Assembly (NCBI GenBank): GCA_964573255.1
Contig: CAZNJB010000043.1
Span: forward strand, 1 to 25,893
DNA length: 25,893 nucleotides
Direction: 5' to 3'
Source: CAYNUJ01 sp964573255
GTDB taxonomy: Bacteria > Bacteroidota > Ignavibacteria > Ignavibacteriales > Melioribacteraceae
Shown in pieces: positions 6,673-14,814 of this stretch (its first letter is position 1; every line of letters begins with the position of its first letter). The position numbers and the translations under genes are program-made. The notes beneath the pieces are model-generated. The model saw only the letters and a program-made list of their open reading frames with translations. It was not told the DNA's origin and did not search any database.

Positions 6673-7692
6673 TTAATCGGATACAATAATTTTCTCGATT
6701 GATTTAAGTACATCCGACGGTAAAAGTTTTTTACCACAATCAAAAGTGCCAATGGGACATTTTTTATAACCGTGAATACCGCAAGGCTTACATTCGAGAT
6801 CATCAAAACTGATAATTTTACTTTCGTAAAGATAAGGGTAAAATCCAAAGTGGGGTACAGTAGAAGTATAAATTGTTAAAACCGGAATTCCGGCACACAT
6901 TGCCATATGTGTAGGTGCGGAATCGTTGCTTAACAAAAATTTGCATTGCGATAACAAATAAATTGATTCCGTAACGCTTAGTTCTCCTGCTAAAGAAACA
7001 GCTTTATTACCGGACAAGTCATTCACTTTTCTGCAAACTTCTTTATCCGCTTCTCCGCCAATCAGAACTACAGTATAACTTTCAGATAATGCAGAAACAA
7101 GTTCAGCAAAATATTCACTTGGATACTTTTTGGTTTCCCAAACGGACCCAGGAGCAATCGCAACAATATTGGGTAATTGAATCGCCTTCAAGAGTTCGGT
7201 GATTTTATTTTTATTTACAGAATCAAATTCTATTTCTGGTTTTATCTTCCAATCCTTGTTAGCAAAAAACGCCTCATCAACTAACGAAAGATTTCTGCGT
7301 ACCTCATGAAAATCTTTTCTGTACTCAACCAGATGCCTGTAAACATATTTGAAAGAAGAATTATTAAATCCCGTTGTTTCTTTTACCCGACTTAACCATA
7401 CCAATAATGAAGTACGAAACGATTTATGAGGAGAGAATAATAAAGAATAATTTTCCTTTCTTAATTCCTTCGCAAACTTTACGAGCGAAACTATCGATTT
7501 CTGCTTCCCTTTTTTATCATAAATCCAAACCTTGTTCACCTTGCTGGAGTGTTCAAAAACCATTTTGGTTGATGGAATTGCAACAACATCAATAATTGAA
7601 TTCGGATATTTTTCCGACAAATACTGAAGCATCGGCAATGTTAAAATTGCATCTCCCAAAAATGCAGTTTGTATTATTAGAATTTTATGCAT
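6673..7692 (-). CDS. Glycosyltransferase family 9 (heptosyltransferase-like)
   Basis: Family 9 enzymes transfer heptose or related sugars to lipopolysaccharide cores at the cytoplasmic face. The ADP-heptose-type GT-B fold is shown by the N-terminal ILIIQTAFLGDAILTLPML, the donor-side segments APGSVWETKKYP and VVLIGGEADKEVC, and the LLSNDSAPTHMAMCAGIPV motif. The C-terminus holds a Cys cluster (CKPCGIHGYKKCPIGTFDC). I chose the ATG at 7692, giving 339 residues, because it forms a TGATG overlap with the acyltransferase stop. A TTG four codons upstream sits where the ribosome binding site GGA should be. Sugar and acceptor cannot be told from sequence. Confidence 0.9.
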   Translation of the reverse strand: MHKILIIQTAFLGDAILTLPMLQYLSEKYPNSIIDVVAIPSTKMVFEHSSKVNKVWIYDKKGKQKSIVSLVKFAKELRKENYSLLFSPHKSFRTSLLVWLSRVKETTGFNNSSFKYVYRHLVEYRKDFHEVRRNLSLVDEAFFANKDWKIKPEIEFDSVNKNKITELLKAIQLPNIVAIAPGSVWETKKYPSEYFAELVSALSESYTVVLIGGEADKEVCRKVNDLSGNKAVSLAGELSVTESIYLLSQCKFLLSNDSAPTHMAMCAGIPVLTIYTSTVPHFGFYPYLYESKIISFDDLECKPCGIHGYKKCPIGTFDCGKKLLPSDVLKSIEKIIVSD

Positions 7693-8555
7693 CAGTATTT
7701 CCAAATGTTATGCATCCAAAACCACTGTTCGGGATATTTTTCTATATAAGATTGAAGAATATCAAAATATGATTGAGTAATTTTTTCAATTATATTTTCT
7801 GCTTCTTCAGGATATTCCATTTTTATGAAATCAATTTTGTAGCTGTCATCTTCCAATCTTGGCGCTAAAGCAATAACTACCGGGGATTTACTTTTAGCTA
7901 TAATTGAAGCAAATCCTGAATACACCGCAGTGTTGTGATTGAAAATTTTCACCCGTAATCCTTCTTTGGGACCTCTTTGATCTCCCACTATGCCAATCAT
8001 TCCACCGCTTTTTAGGGTCTTAAATAATTCCCTAACACCCGAACCTAAATTGGAAACTTTATTACCAAATTTTTCCCTTGTATCATCCATCCACTTGGAT
8101 ACATAAGGATTTCTTTGCTGCTTGCTGAGCACATTAATACTTTGTTCCATTATCAGACCTATAGCAATTGCACCGAGTTCCCAATTCCCAAAATGTCCGG
8201 TAAGTAAAACCACTCCCTTTCCCCGGGAGTATTCTTCTTTTAATTTTTCAGCACCCTCAAATTTGGTAAAACTGAATATATCTTCCTTAGTCAATGAAGG
8301 CAATAAGAATGTATCGAAAAATGTTTTTAGAATGTGAATATAATTTTGTTTTGCTAAATTATTAATTTCCTCTTTGCTCTTATTGGGAAATGCTATTGAG
8401 AGATTTTTATGGACGACTTTTTTTCTTATGGGAATAAAATAATAAAAAAACAGAGCCAGAACTTCGGCTACTTTCATCGATTTTTTGCGACCAAGCAATT
8501 GAACCAGGTTAACAAAAAACTTGAATAATATGAATTCTAATTTATTCTTATCCAA
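7692..8555 (-). CDS. Lysophospholipid/lipid A acyltransferase (HtrB/LpxL family)
   Basis: The 287-residue protein belongs to the LpxL/HtrB family, which adds secondary acyl chains to lipid A or acylates related glycolipids at the inner membrane. The catalytic motif HFGNWE gives H121 and E126. Further family signatures are GDQRGPKEG and the end PEQWFWMHNIWKY. An N-terminal hydrophobic segment lies at about 31-43. The only plausible start is a TTG seven bases after the upstream GWxTD gene's stop, with no clear Shine-Dalgarno, so it may depend on translational coupling. The Ignavibacteria do not all make classical lipid A, so the natural acceptor is open. Confidence 0.88.
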   Translation of the reverse strand: MDKNKLEFILFKFFVNLVQLLGRKKSMKVAEVLALFFYYFIPIRKKVVHKNLSIAFPNKSKEEINNLAKQNYIHILKTFFDTFLLPSLTKEDIFSFTKFEGAEKLKEEYSRGKGVVLLTGHFGNWELGAIAIGLIMEQSINVLSKQQRNPYVSKWMDDTREKFGNKVSNLGSGVRELFKTLKSGGMIGIVGDQRGPKEGLRVKIFNHNTAVYSGFASIIAKSKSPVVIALAPRLEDDSYKIDFIKMEYPEEAENIIEKITQSYFDILQSYIEKYPEQWFWMHNIWKY

Positions 8556-8562
8556 AACAATT

Positions 8563-9924
8563 TCAGTATTGAATTATTCTTCTTTCCCAATCAAAATCTT
8601 TTACTTCGTCTCTTTTGGTCGAATGTATTAACTCATAATCGGAATAGCCGGTAAGGTCGGCGAAGACAAAAATCACACCTCCTTCAATGGAGTAATAATA
8701 CCATATTTCGTATGGTTTTCTATTGGTGGGATTAGGATATCTGTCAATTTGATCATACTGTCCGTACATCAAATAGACTCTTCCCCTATCGGTTTTGTAG
8801 CCTTGACGGTTTAGTGTGCCAAATCTTTTTTCTACAAATTCAATTCGTTTTAAATATTCTTCTTTAAATTCATTTCGAGAAGTGGATTTATCCGGATCTC
8901 TTTTCTTCCAAAAATTAAATAAAAATTCGCGTTTCCCATTTAGTGTAGTCAATTTTTCATATTGATCTATTTCGTTGGAAGTTGCTATATACTTACACTG
9001 ATCGAAAAAAATATCCAGTTCCACTTCGCTGTAAATACCAAATTCACTGGAGATGAATTCATTTTCTGAGAGTGTATTTATTGTCGTATCAATAAACTCT
9101 GGATTGAAATAGAAAAACTTTTTCGATGTCATTGCACCATTATTGGTAACAGTATCCCGGATTGTAACTACCAAACTATATACATCCGTTGGGAATTTTA
9201 CCAAATTTATCATTCCAACGTCTACTATAGAATTATTCTTGGTCAATATTCTCCTTTGTTTTTCAAAAACCTTCACACCCTGACTATTAATTAACGAGCG
9301 GCTTAGAATCAATTCTCTATTTATCGAATTTAGATTATAAATTTCAGAATAAAAGTACAAGACCGGTAAATTGGAATTATATAACAACGACGGGTTAGGA
9401 GTAACTTCGTAAGAATTCTTATAAAAGATTGATTTTGTTTTTTCTTCAACCTTACGAATATTTTTAGCAAGCTCTATGTAACTTAACTTTATATCCCCTG
9501 AAAGAAAAGGATTAACACGAAATTTTTCAGAATAATTTTTTGAGATTAATGAATCATTGTAATCGGAAGCTTGAATGAAAATTGAATAATCTCCTTTTTT
9601 TAGCTGAAAACCCAAAACACCTATCAATAATTGGTTGCTTTGACTTGTATCCTGTGATAATGGTTTCGAAATCTTCCAAGTTTTATTTATTAGCAGTGAA
9701 TCAGTTTTTAAATCATTGATTTTTATATTGAGTAAAGCTTTTACATATGTGCCTCCGTTTTCGGAAACAGGATGTAATTCGTTTTTTACAATTGAATAGT
9801 AAATCTCCAAATAATTAGAGACAGAATCATATGCAAACTGTGAAAAATCGAAATCAAAACTCAATTTATTTTGAGCGAAAATAAATGAACTCGAGAAAAG
9901 AAACAGAAACACTATCTTTTTCAT
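8563..9924 (-). CDS. GWxTD domain-containing exported protein, copy 1 (variant motif GYKTD)
   Basis: This 453-residue protein has a signal peptide cleaved probably after A17 (FIFA-QN). Its C-terminal third is the GWxTD domain, found mostly in Bacteroidota, Ignavibacteria and related groups, function unknown. The namesake motif is GYKTD here (375-379), with Tyr for Trp. It is followed by the family's RGRVYLMYG and YEIWYYYSIEGGVIFVFAD segments. The middle region (about 140-330) looks like a beta-sandwich with 'PNPSLLYNSNLPVLYFYSE'. It is a full-length paralogue of the protein at 12145-13500. Its ATG overlaps the stop of the upstream glycosyltransferase in an ATGA arrangement, so the two are cotranslated. 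Confidence 0.88.
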   Translation of the reverse strand: MKKIVFLFLFSSSFIFAQNKLSFDFDFSQFAYDSVSNYLEIYYSIVKNELHPVSENGGTYVKALLNIKINDLKTDSLLINKTWKISKPLSQDTSQSNQLLIGVLGFQLKKGDYSIFIQASDYNDSLISKNYSEKFRVNPFLSGDIKLSYIELAKNIRKVEEKTKSIFYKNSYEVTPNPSLLYNSNLPVLYFYSEIYNLNSINRELILSRSLINSQGVKVFEKQRRILTKNNSIVDVGMINLVKFPTDVYSLVVTIRDTVTNNGAMTSKKFFYFNPEFIDTTINTLSENEFISSEFGIYSEVELDIFFDQCKYIATSNEIDQYEKLTTLNGKREFLFNFWKKRDPDKSTSRNEFKEEYLKRIEFVEKRFGTLNRQGYKTDRGRVYLMYGQYDQIDRYPNPTNRKPYEIWYYYSIEGGVIFVFADLTGYSDYELIHSTKRDEVKDFDWERRIIQY

Positions 9925-11804
9925 TTTTCCTCTAATGATTTCAATTTCTGATTAATAGTTTCGATATCCTTTTGAACATTAGCCTTTGTTTCTTCGTCAT
10001 CAGACAATGACATAAACTTGCGGAAATAGAATAGAGCATCCTCGTATTTTTCATTTACGTAGTAAACAATTCCCATATTTCTATAAGCGTCTGCAAAATC
10101 CGGTCGATACTTTAAAGTAATCTTATATTCTTCAATTGCTTTATCCCATTTGTTCATTTGAGTATAAGCAAATCCTAAATTGAAATGAGACAAATAATAA
10201 TCCGGTTTTCTGCGTATTGCCAAATTATAAGCCCTAACTGCATTTCTGAAATCTTTTAACCGGGCATAAGAGTTGCCTAAATTAACATAAGTCATATAAT
10301 AGTCCCGGTAAAAAAGTGATTTCTTATAATATTCAATGGCTTTTTCAAAATGTTCGTCTTCATAGGCTTTGTTACCTTGATGCAACAAAGCGTCGTAAGG
10401 TGTAAATGAAGGACGATCAATTAGAAAATAATATGAGATAAAAAAAACGGCCAGAACAACTGCAGGAACTTTTAGCAATTCAAATTTCCTATCATTTATT
10501 AAATTGAATATCTCAACAATACCGTAAGCGGCAAACAATACCATTAACGGAGTAATTGCCATCCTATATCTTCCGTTAACAAAAAATAAAATAGTTCCAA
10601 AGATAAAAGAAATTAAAAACATCAAAAGTAATATGTTCTTTCTACCCTTTTTCCAACTTAGATAAATTCCAGGTACTGCAAAAAATACTAGGAAGAAAAA
10701 TCCAAATAATGGTAGGTCTAAAATACGACTATAATGTTTGGCAAAATATTCTGGATTCATATTTGAACTTTGCGGATATTCGCCTTCACCGAAAAATAAA
10801 ATCAACTTTTTTAATTCCAATAATAAATAATCACCTGGATGTTTTTTTATATATTCCAATCCTCTGTTATACCAATAAGTAGATGCCTCGGAAAATTTAA
10901 GGCGCTTTTTAAGTATTTCCTCGACATAATGATGTCCTGACAAATCATTATTGAAATCAAATTCTTTTGGAGTAACAAACACACCTACAGCACGTTCATT
11001 ATTCCCAATAAAAAAATTGATTCCTCCATTCGAAGTAAGTAGAACAAAATCATCTCCTGCTGCAATATTGTGAATTGTTATAGGGACGATAATGAGAATC
11101 AATCCGGCATAAAACATTCCAAGATCTTTTATTAATTTATGCCTTATAGAAGCGTATTTCAAAAATTTGTACAAAACAAATAGGGAATATAATATAGCAA
11201 ATACTAAAATGTTTCCTCTGAACCAAGCGGCAAATCCAAGCAACAAACCTAAATAAAAAAAATAATTTTTACTTCTCTTTTTCTTATTTATTGTCAAATA
11301 ATAAATAAGTATTGAGTATATAAAGGTTTGCAAAGTTTCAGATAAGATAGCACCGGAATAAAAAATATAATTTGTATAAAACGCGCTGATAATTGCCGCA
11401 ACTATCGCTGCTTTTTTATTGGAAAAATTTCTTACTGCTAAATAAGTAAAAACAATTGTGGCAATATTAGCAATAACTTGCAACAATTGAACTAAAAACA
11501 GAGTTTTACCAAAAATGCCGTATATAATTCTTAGAAAAAACGGATATGCTGGCGCCATAAAAAAGGGAGAATTCATTGTCCACTTTCCATCCTGCGCCAT
11601 TTTGATAGCCCAATCATTGTAGATTTTAGAGTCATCGGTTAAATAACTCAAAAAAAATGTATCTTGTATTTCTAAGATGTACAACAATCTTAATAAAAAA
11701 GCAACAGCTAAAATAAAAAGTAATATTTTAAGCTCGCCTTTTTCAAAATATTTACTGAGAAAAGAATTAGACATCCAGAAATTATTCTTCCTTTGGTTTA
11801 TCAT
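9921..11804 (-). CDS. GT-C membrane glycosyltransferase (ArnT/PMT-like) with C-terminal TPR domain
   Basis: The 627 residues split into two parts. Residues 1 to about 465 hold a dozen or so membrane helices with GT-C features: an acidic pair D57-D58 in the first periplasmic loop (LTDDSKIYNDWA), then APAYPFFLRIIYG. This matches glycosyltransferases that move a sugar from a polyprenyl phosphate donor to a periplasmic acceptor. Residues about 469-610 are four tetratricopeptide repeats, for example AYEDEHFEKAIEYYKKSLF and DYYLSHFNLGFAYTQ, probably for protein binding outside the membrane. The ATG at 11804 lacks a good ribosome binding site, and M11 is an alternative. The gene is the first of the envelope cluster and overlaps the GWxTD gene by 4 bp. 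Confidence 0.88.
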   Translation of the reverse strand: MINQRKNNFWMSNSFLSKYFEKGELKILLFILAVAFLLRLLYILEIQDTFFLSYLTDDSKIYNDWAIKMAQDGKWTMNSPFFMAPAYPFFLRIIYGIFGKTLFLVQLLQVIANIATIVFTYLAVRNFSNKKAAIVAAIISAFYTNYIFYSGAILSETLQTFIYSILIYYLTINKKKRSKNYFFYLGLLLGFAAWFRGNILVFAILYSLFVLYKFLKYASIRHKLIKDLGMFYAGLILIIVPITIHNIAAGDDFVLLTSNGGINFFIGNNERAVGVFVTPKEFDFNNDLSGHHYVEEILKKRLKFSEASTYWYNRGLEYIKKHPGDYLLLELKKLILFFGEGEYPQSSNMNPEYFAKHYSRILDLPLFGFFFLVFFAVPGIYLSWKKGRKNILLLMFLISFIFGTILFFVNGRYRMAITPLMVLFAAYGIVEIFNLINDRKFELLKVPAVVLAVFFISYYFLIDRPSFTPYDALLHQGNKAYEDEHFEKAIEYYKKSLFYRDYYMTYVNLGNSYARLKDFRNAVRAYNLAIRRKPDYYLSHFNLGFAYTQMNKWDKAIEEYKITLKYRPDFADAYRNMGIVYYVNEKYEDALFYFRKFMSLSDDEETKANVQKDIETINQKLKSLEEK

Positions 11805-11912
11805 ATTTCATTAATATACTTTAAATTTTCGTTTGGAAATTTACGAAAAAAAAGATGACTTTTTTAATCTGATCGAATTTGATAATTAACGAATTAATGA
11901 AGTATTAACTAA

Positions 11913-11929
11913 TATCTGCTTCAATAAAA
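11913..11929 (-). promoter_or_regulatory. Shared upstream element, copy 1
   Basis: The minus strand reads TTTTATTGAAGCAGATA about 110 bp before the GT-C gene start. The same 17-mer with one change (TTTTATCGAAGCAGATA) occurs at 21704-21720 upstream of the lipoprotein gene, in the same orientation to the gene. Two copies in AT-rich DNA could arise by chance, so a role as a promoter or operator element is only a suggestion. Confidence 0.2.
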
Positions 11930-12015
11930 TAGAAAACAATTCCCCGATTTATAATTCATTCATAGGTATGCGAAACCAGTTTAACACAGAATAAAGATTC
12001 GGGAAAAACGAAAGA

Positions 12016-12144
12016 ATGAACCACTACCAAGATAACCCTAAACAAAGGTCTATAGCTGTTATTAAGATGTATGCTCAAACTTTTTATACTTTATTATTGG
12101 GTTTAAAAACTAATTACAAAACGAAAAGAAGTAACTCCAGATAA
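12016..12144 (+). CDS. Possible 42-residue small ORF on the plus strand
   Basis: This ORF starts ATGAACCACTACCAA and ends at a TAA that directly abuts the convergent GWxTD stop at 12145. It encodes a basic peptide that starts MNHYQDNPKQRSIAVIKMYA, has a short hydrophobic middle (AQTFYTLLLGL) and a Lys/Arg-rich end. GGGA lies about 10 bases upstream and AAAGA nearer. It is the only plus-strand candidate outside the other genes. I do not recognise it. It may be chance, the remnant of a longer gene (for instance a glycosyltransferase tail), or a real small protein. Confidence 0.2.
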   Translation: MNHYQDNPKQRSIAVIKMYAQTFYTLLLGLKTNYKTKRSNSR

Positions 12145-13500
12145 TTATCTCATTATCCGTTGCCTCCAATTTTCGTCTGCGAATTCACCCAATTTATCAG
12201 AATATATTAACCTATAATCATTGAAATCCGAAAAGTCAGCAAATATAAATTTGACTCCACCTTCTATATTGTCATAATACCATATTTCATAAGGTCGACT
12301 ATCTGATTCATTAGGATGTCTTTCAATATCAGATGGTTTCCCATAAAGAATATATACTCTACCACGATCTGTTTTCCATCCTTTTTTCTGAAGAAGATTA
12401 CCGAACGAGTTATTTGCATATTCAACTCTGCTCATATATATATTCTTATATTCATTTACAGCTGTATTCCTGTCTGAATCACGTTTTTTCCAAAATTTTA
12501 ATAGGAATTTTCTTTTTGCATCAATGTTCACTAACTTTTCCCAAGAAGAGATCTCAGAATCTGTAGCAATATATTTACAAATAGAAAAATATTCATCTAA
12601 TTGTTCATCGTTATATTCTGCTAGTTCAGATTCGAATATTTCATTATAATCAACATTTTTTGCAGTATCAATAATTGCTGGATTATATACAAAGAATCTT
12701 TTTGATGATTTTATATCTATATTTTTTAAAGTATCACTACAAACAACCACCAATGTATAGCTACCTGAAGGAAATTTCTTCAAATTTATTGCTCCAATTT
12801 CAACAATACTTGAATTTTTTCTTACAATAAATCGTTGTTTTTTGTATCTAATTCTGTTTGAAGAATCAAAAATGAAATGGCTGATTTTTAAATATTTTGA
12901 GTAAACATTTTTATCAATGTTATAAATCTCGGTGTAAAAATATAGGACAGGTAAATTTTCCCCATATAAAGAGTTTGGATTCGGAATTACCTCCAGAGTA
13001 TTTTTATAAAAATATGAATCTGGATTTGTATTATGTTGTATAATATTTGCTGCTAACTCAATATCACTCAAATAAAATCTATCTCTTTGAGGAGATTTTA
13101 TCTCGAAAATAAATTTTGTCGAATCAAAATTATTGGGTTCACGAAAATCTTTACCGATCATTGTGCAGGCATAATTACCAGGCTTTAGTGCGAACCGTAA
13201 AACCCCATTTAAATTCTGATTATTGTCATTTTTTAGGGGAGATTTGAAAGTATATTCTTTTTGTAAATATGTGGTATCTGCGTCAAGATCATCGATATTT
13301 ATTTCTAATAAACCAAAAACAAAATCTACATCATTCTTCTTTATTACTTTCATTCCAAATTGATTAAACGAATAGTACAATTCGATTATGCCTTGATTTT
13401 CATTCTGTTCGAAAACTGCATAATCAAAATCAACATTAAATTGACTCTGAGGATATAAGGTAACTGTTAATATAAAAAGAATAACAAATAACTTTTTCAT
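12145..13500 (-). CDS. GWxTD domain-containing exported protein, copy 2 (canonical motif)
   Basis: This 451-residue protein has an N-terminal hydrophobic export signal (about 3-17, MKKLFVILFILTVTLYPQSQ) and a C-terminal GWxTD domain with the canonical GWKTD at 374-378, followed by RGRVYILYGKPSDIERHPN and YEIWYYDNIEGGVKFIFAD. It aligns along its length with the protein at 8563-9924: both have NSLYGENLPVLYFYTEIYNI-type and KFLLKFWKKRDSD-type segments before the motif. It stands alone between the terminator at 13660-13689 and a 340-bp gap, so it is probably a separate transcript. Function is unknown for the family. The upstream region shows GGAAAT before the ATG and TATTGTTTG at 13522-13530, close to but not the Bacteroidota -7 element. 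Confidence 0.88.
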   Translation of the reverse strand: MKKLFVILFILTVTLYPQSQFNVDFDYAVFEQNENQGIIELYYSFNQFGMKVIKKNDVDFVFGLLEINIDDLDADTTYLQKEYTFKSPLKNDNNQNLNGVLRFALKPGNYACTMIGKDFREPNNFDSTKFIFEIKSPQRDRFYLSDIELAANIIQHNTNPDSYFYKNTLEVIPNPNSLYGENLPVLYFYTEIYNIDKNVYSKYLKISHFIFDSSNRIRYKKQRFIVRKNSSIVEIGAINLKKFPSGSYTLVVVCSDTLKNIDIKSSKRFFVYNPAIIDTAKNVDYNEIFESELAEYNDEQLDEYFSICKYIATDSEISSWEKLVNIDAKRKFLLKFWKKRDSDRNTAVNEYKNIYMSRVEYANNSFGNLLQKKGWKTDRGRVYILYGKPSDIERHPNESDSRPYEIWYYDNIEGGVKFIFADFSDFNDYRLIYSDKLGEFADENWRQRIMR

Positions 13501-13659
13501 TTATTTCCAAAAAAATTTGACAAACAATAATTATCTAATAACTATGAATTTATAAAACAAAATAAATTGATATTTTTTAATTATAAAAATTATTTTACAA
13601 GAAAAATAAGGGATGACTAATTTTTGCATTGAAAAACTAAATGTGGGTTAATAAATATC

Positions 13660-13689
13660 AAAAAAAGGCTGAATATTCAGCCTTTTTTT
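13660..13689. terminator. Bidirectional intrinsic terminator
   Basis: A perfect palindrome GGCTGAATATTCAGCC is flanked by seven A on one side and seven T on the other. On the minus strand it ends the PorV-like gene 12 bp after its stop: a GGCTGA/TCAGCC stem, an ATAT loop and TTTTTTT. It would work equally on the plus strand, but no confident plus-strand gene leads into it. Confidence 0.9.
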
Positions 13690-13700
13690 GAAAAAAGAAT

Positions 13701-14741
13701 TTAGAAACCAAATTTTATTGTAACTATATGGTTAGGATTAAAATATGTAACACCCCTATATCCATAATCAACTGTTACATCTAATGTACTCTTTAACTTT
13801 ACTCCAACGCCAAAAGTGTTACCAAAAATTTGCTCTTCTGCTACATTAGAAGCTTCATTAACATATGAATAACCACCGCGCAAGAACAATAAATCATTAT
13901 AAGTAAGCTCTAACGCAACATTATATTCATCATTCGAGTAGTTATTATTTATAAATGATGTGGTTATCATTGCTTGAAATTCATTAGAAAATCTTCTGTT
14001 GTATGATACTCCAAGAAATAACTGTGAAGGCAAATCAAAAGAAGCAGCTGCTATTTTATAGAATTGAGTTCCTCTTTTGCTAGCATCTATATTTTCCTCT
14101 GCCTTTCTTAATAAATCTGAACCATCATAAGTCATCTGCGGACCTAAATTCTTCATGCAGATTCCAAAATTTAATCCTTCTACACCAGCAACGTTTGAAT
14201 ATTGAACTCCTGCATCAATAGCAAAACCCGTTGCACTTGTAGAAACAATCTTCTCAGAAATCAAATTAAAGTTTACTCCAATCCTAATTCTATCAGTTAA
14301 TGAATTAGAATATGTTGCTGTTAGTGTTACATAAGTAGGAGAAAAGGTTGAACCTGTACCATAAGGATTTCTTTCATTTGTTACCGGAATATCGCCGAAA
14401 TCTAATGTCCTCAAACTGAAAGCCATAGTACCAAGCGATTCAATATTTACAGAAACTGCAGCAAATGAAAATCCGATATCAGCAATGTAATTCATATATG
14501 AAAACATAGCTTCAGCTGATTTATCACTAACGCCAACACCCGCAGGATTATAAAAAATAGCATCCGGACCAGTTATCCCTGAAATGTAAGCAGTCCCTAA
14601 TGCTAAACCACGAGCACTAGTCGGTATAAGCAATTCCTGTGCACCAGCAGTCCCATTACGTTTTCCTCCGCCAGCAAATACATCTATAGCTAATAGAAAG
14701 ATGATAGCTGTTATACTAAAAATTTTAATCTTATTTAACAT
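13701..14741 (-). CDS. PorV/PorQ family outer-membrane beta-barrel protein
   Basis: This 346-residue protein has a signal peptide (cleavage probably after A23, DVFA-GGG). It then has the family's opening GAQELLIPTSARGLALG and PDAIFYNPAGVGV, as in PorV, PorQ and UPF0164 proteins, FadL-like barrels. The rest alternates amphipathic strands and ends in IVTIKFGF with a terminal Phe, as in barrels folded by BamA. In the type 9 secretion system PorV is a shuttle that carries cargo from the translocon to the attachment machinery. This one sits right after a T9SS-sorted cargo gene, which suggests it serves that cargo. It starts at ATG with AAGGAG eight bases before. It could instead be a plain porin. 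Confidence 0.85.
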   Translation of the reverse strand: MLNKIKIFSITAIIFLLAIDVFAGGGKRNGTAGAQELLIPTSARGLALGTAYISGITGPDAIFYNPAGVGVSDKSAEAMFSYMNYIADIGFSFAAVSVNIESLGTMAFSLRTLDFGDIPVTNERNPYGTGSTFSPTYVTLTATYSNSLTDRIRIGVNFNLISEKIVSTSATGFAIDAGVQYSNVAGVEGLNFGICMKNLGPQMTYDGSDLLRKAEENIDASKRGTQFYKIAAASFDLPSQLFLGVSYNRRFSNEFQAMITTSFINNNYSNDEYNVALELTYNDLLFLRGGYSYVNEASNVAEEQIFGNTFGVGVKLKSTLDVTVDYGYRGVTYFNPNHIVTIKFGF

Positions 14742-14778
14742 TTCGTAGACTCCTTAATAATTTTTTAATTAGAAAAGA

Positions 14779-14801
14779 GGGAGTTATTAAAAATAACTCC
14801 C
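14779..14801 (-). terminator. Intercistronic hairpin before the PorV-like gene
   Basis: GGGAGTTATT and AATAACTCCC form a perfect 10-bp stem with a 3-nt loop, followed on the minus strand by TCTTTTCTAATT. It lies 13 bp after the stop of the 1067-residue gene and 37 bp before the next start. It may stop part of the transcription or protect the upstream message. The U tract is broken, so full termination is unlikely. Confidence 0.55.
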
Positions 14802-14814
14802 ATCTAAATCTAAA

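Larger units (their letters stand above)
11805..12144. other. 340-bp intergenic region, leader of the envelope cluster
   Basis: This is the only gene-poor stretch over 300 bp. It separates the free-standing GWxTD gene from the GT-C gene and should hold the promoter of the latter. I could not find a convincing -35/-10 pair or the Bacteroidota TAnnTTTG element. No strong hairpin follows the stop at 12145. It contains one doubtful plus-strand ORF (12016-12144) and a 17-bp sequence at 11913-11929 that recurs upstream of the lipoprotein gene. Confidence 0.5.
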
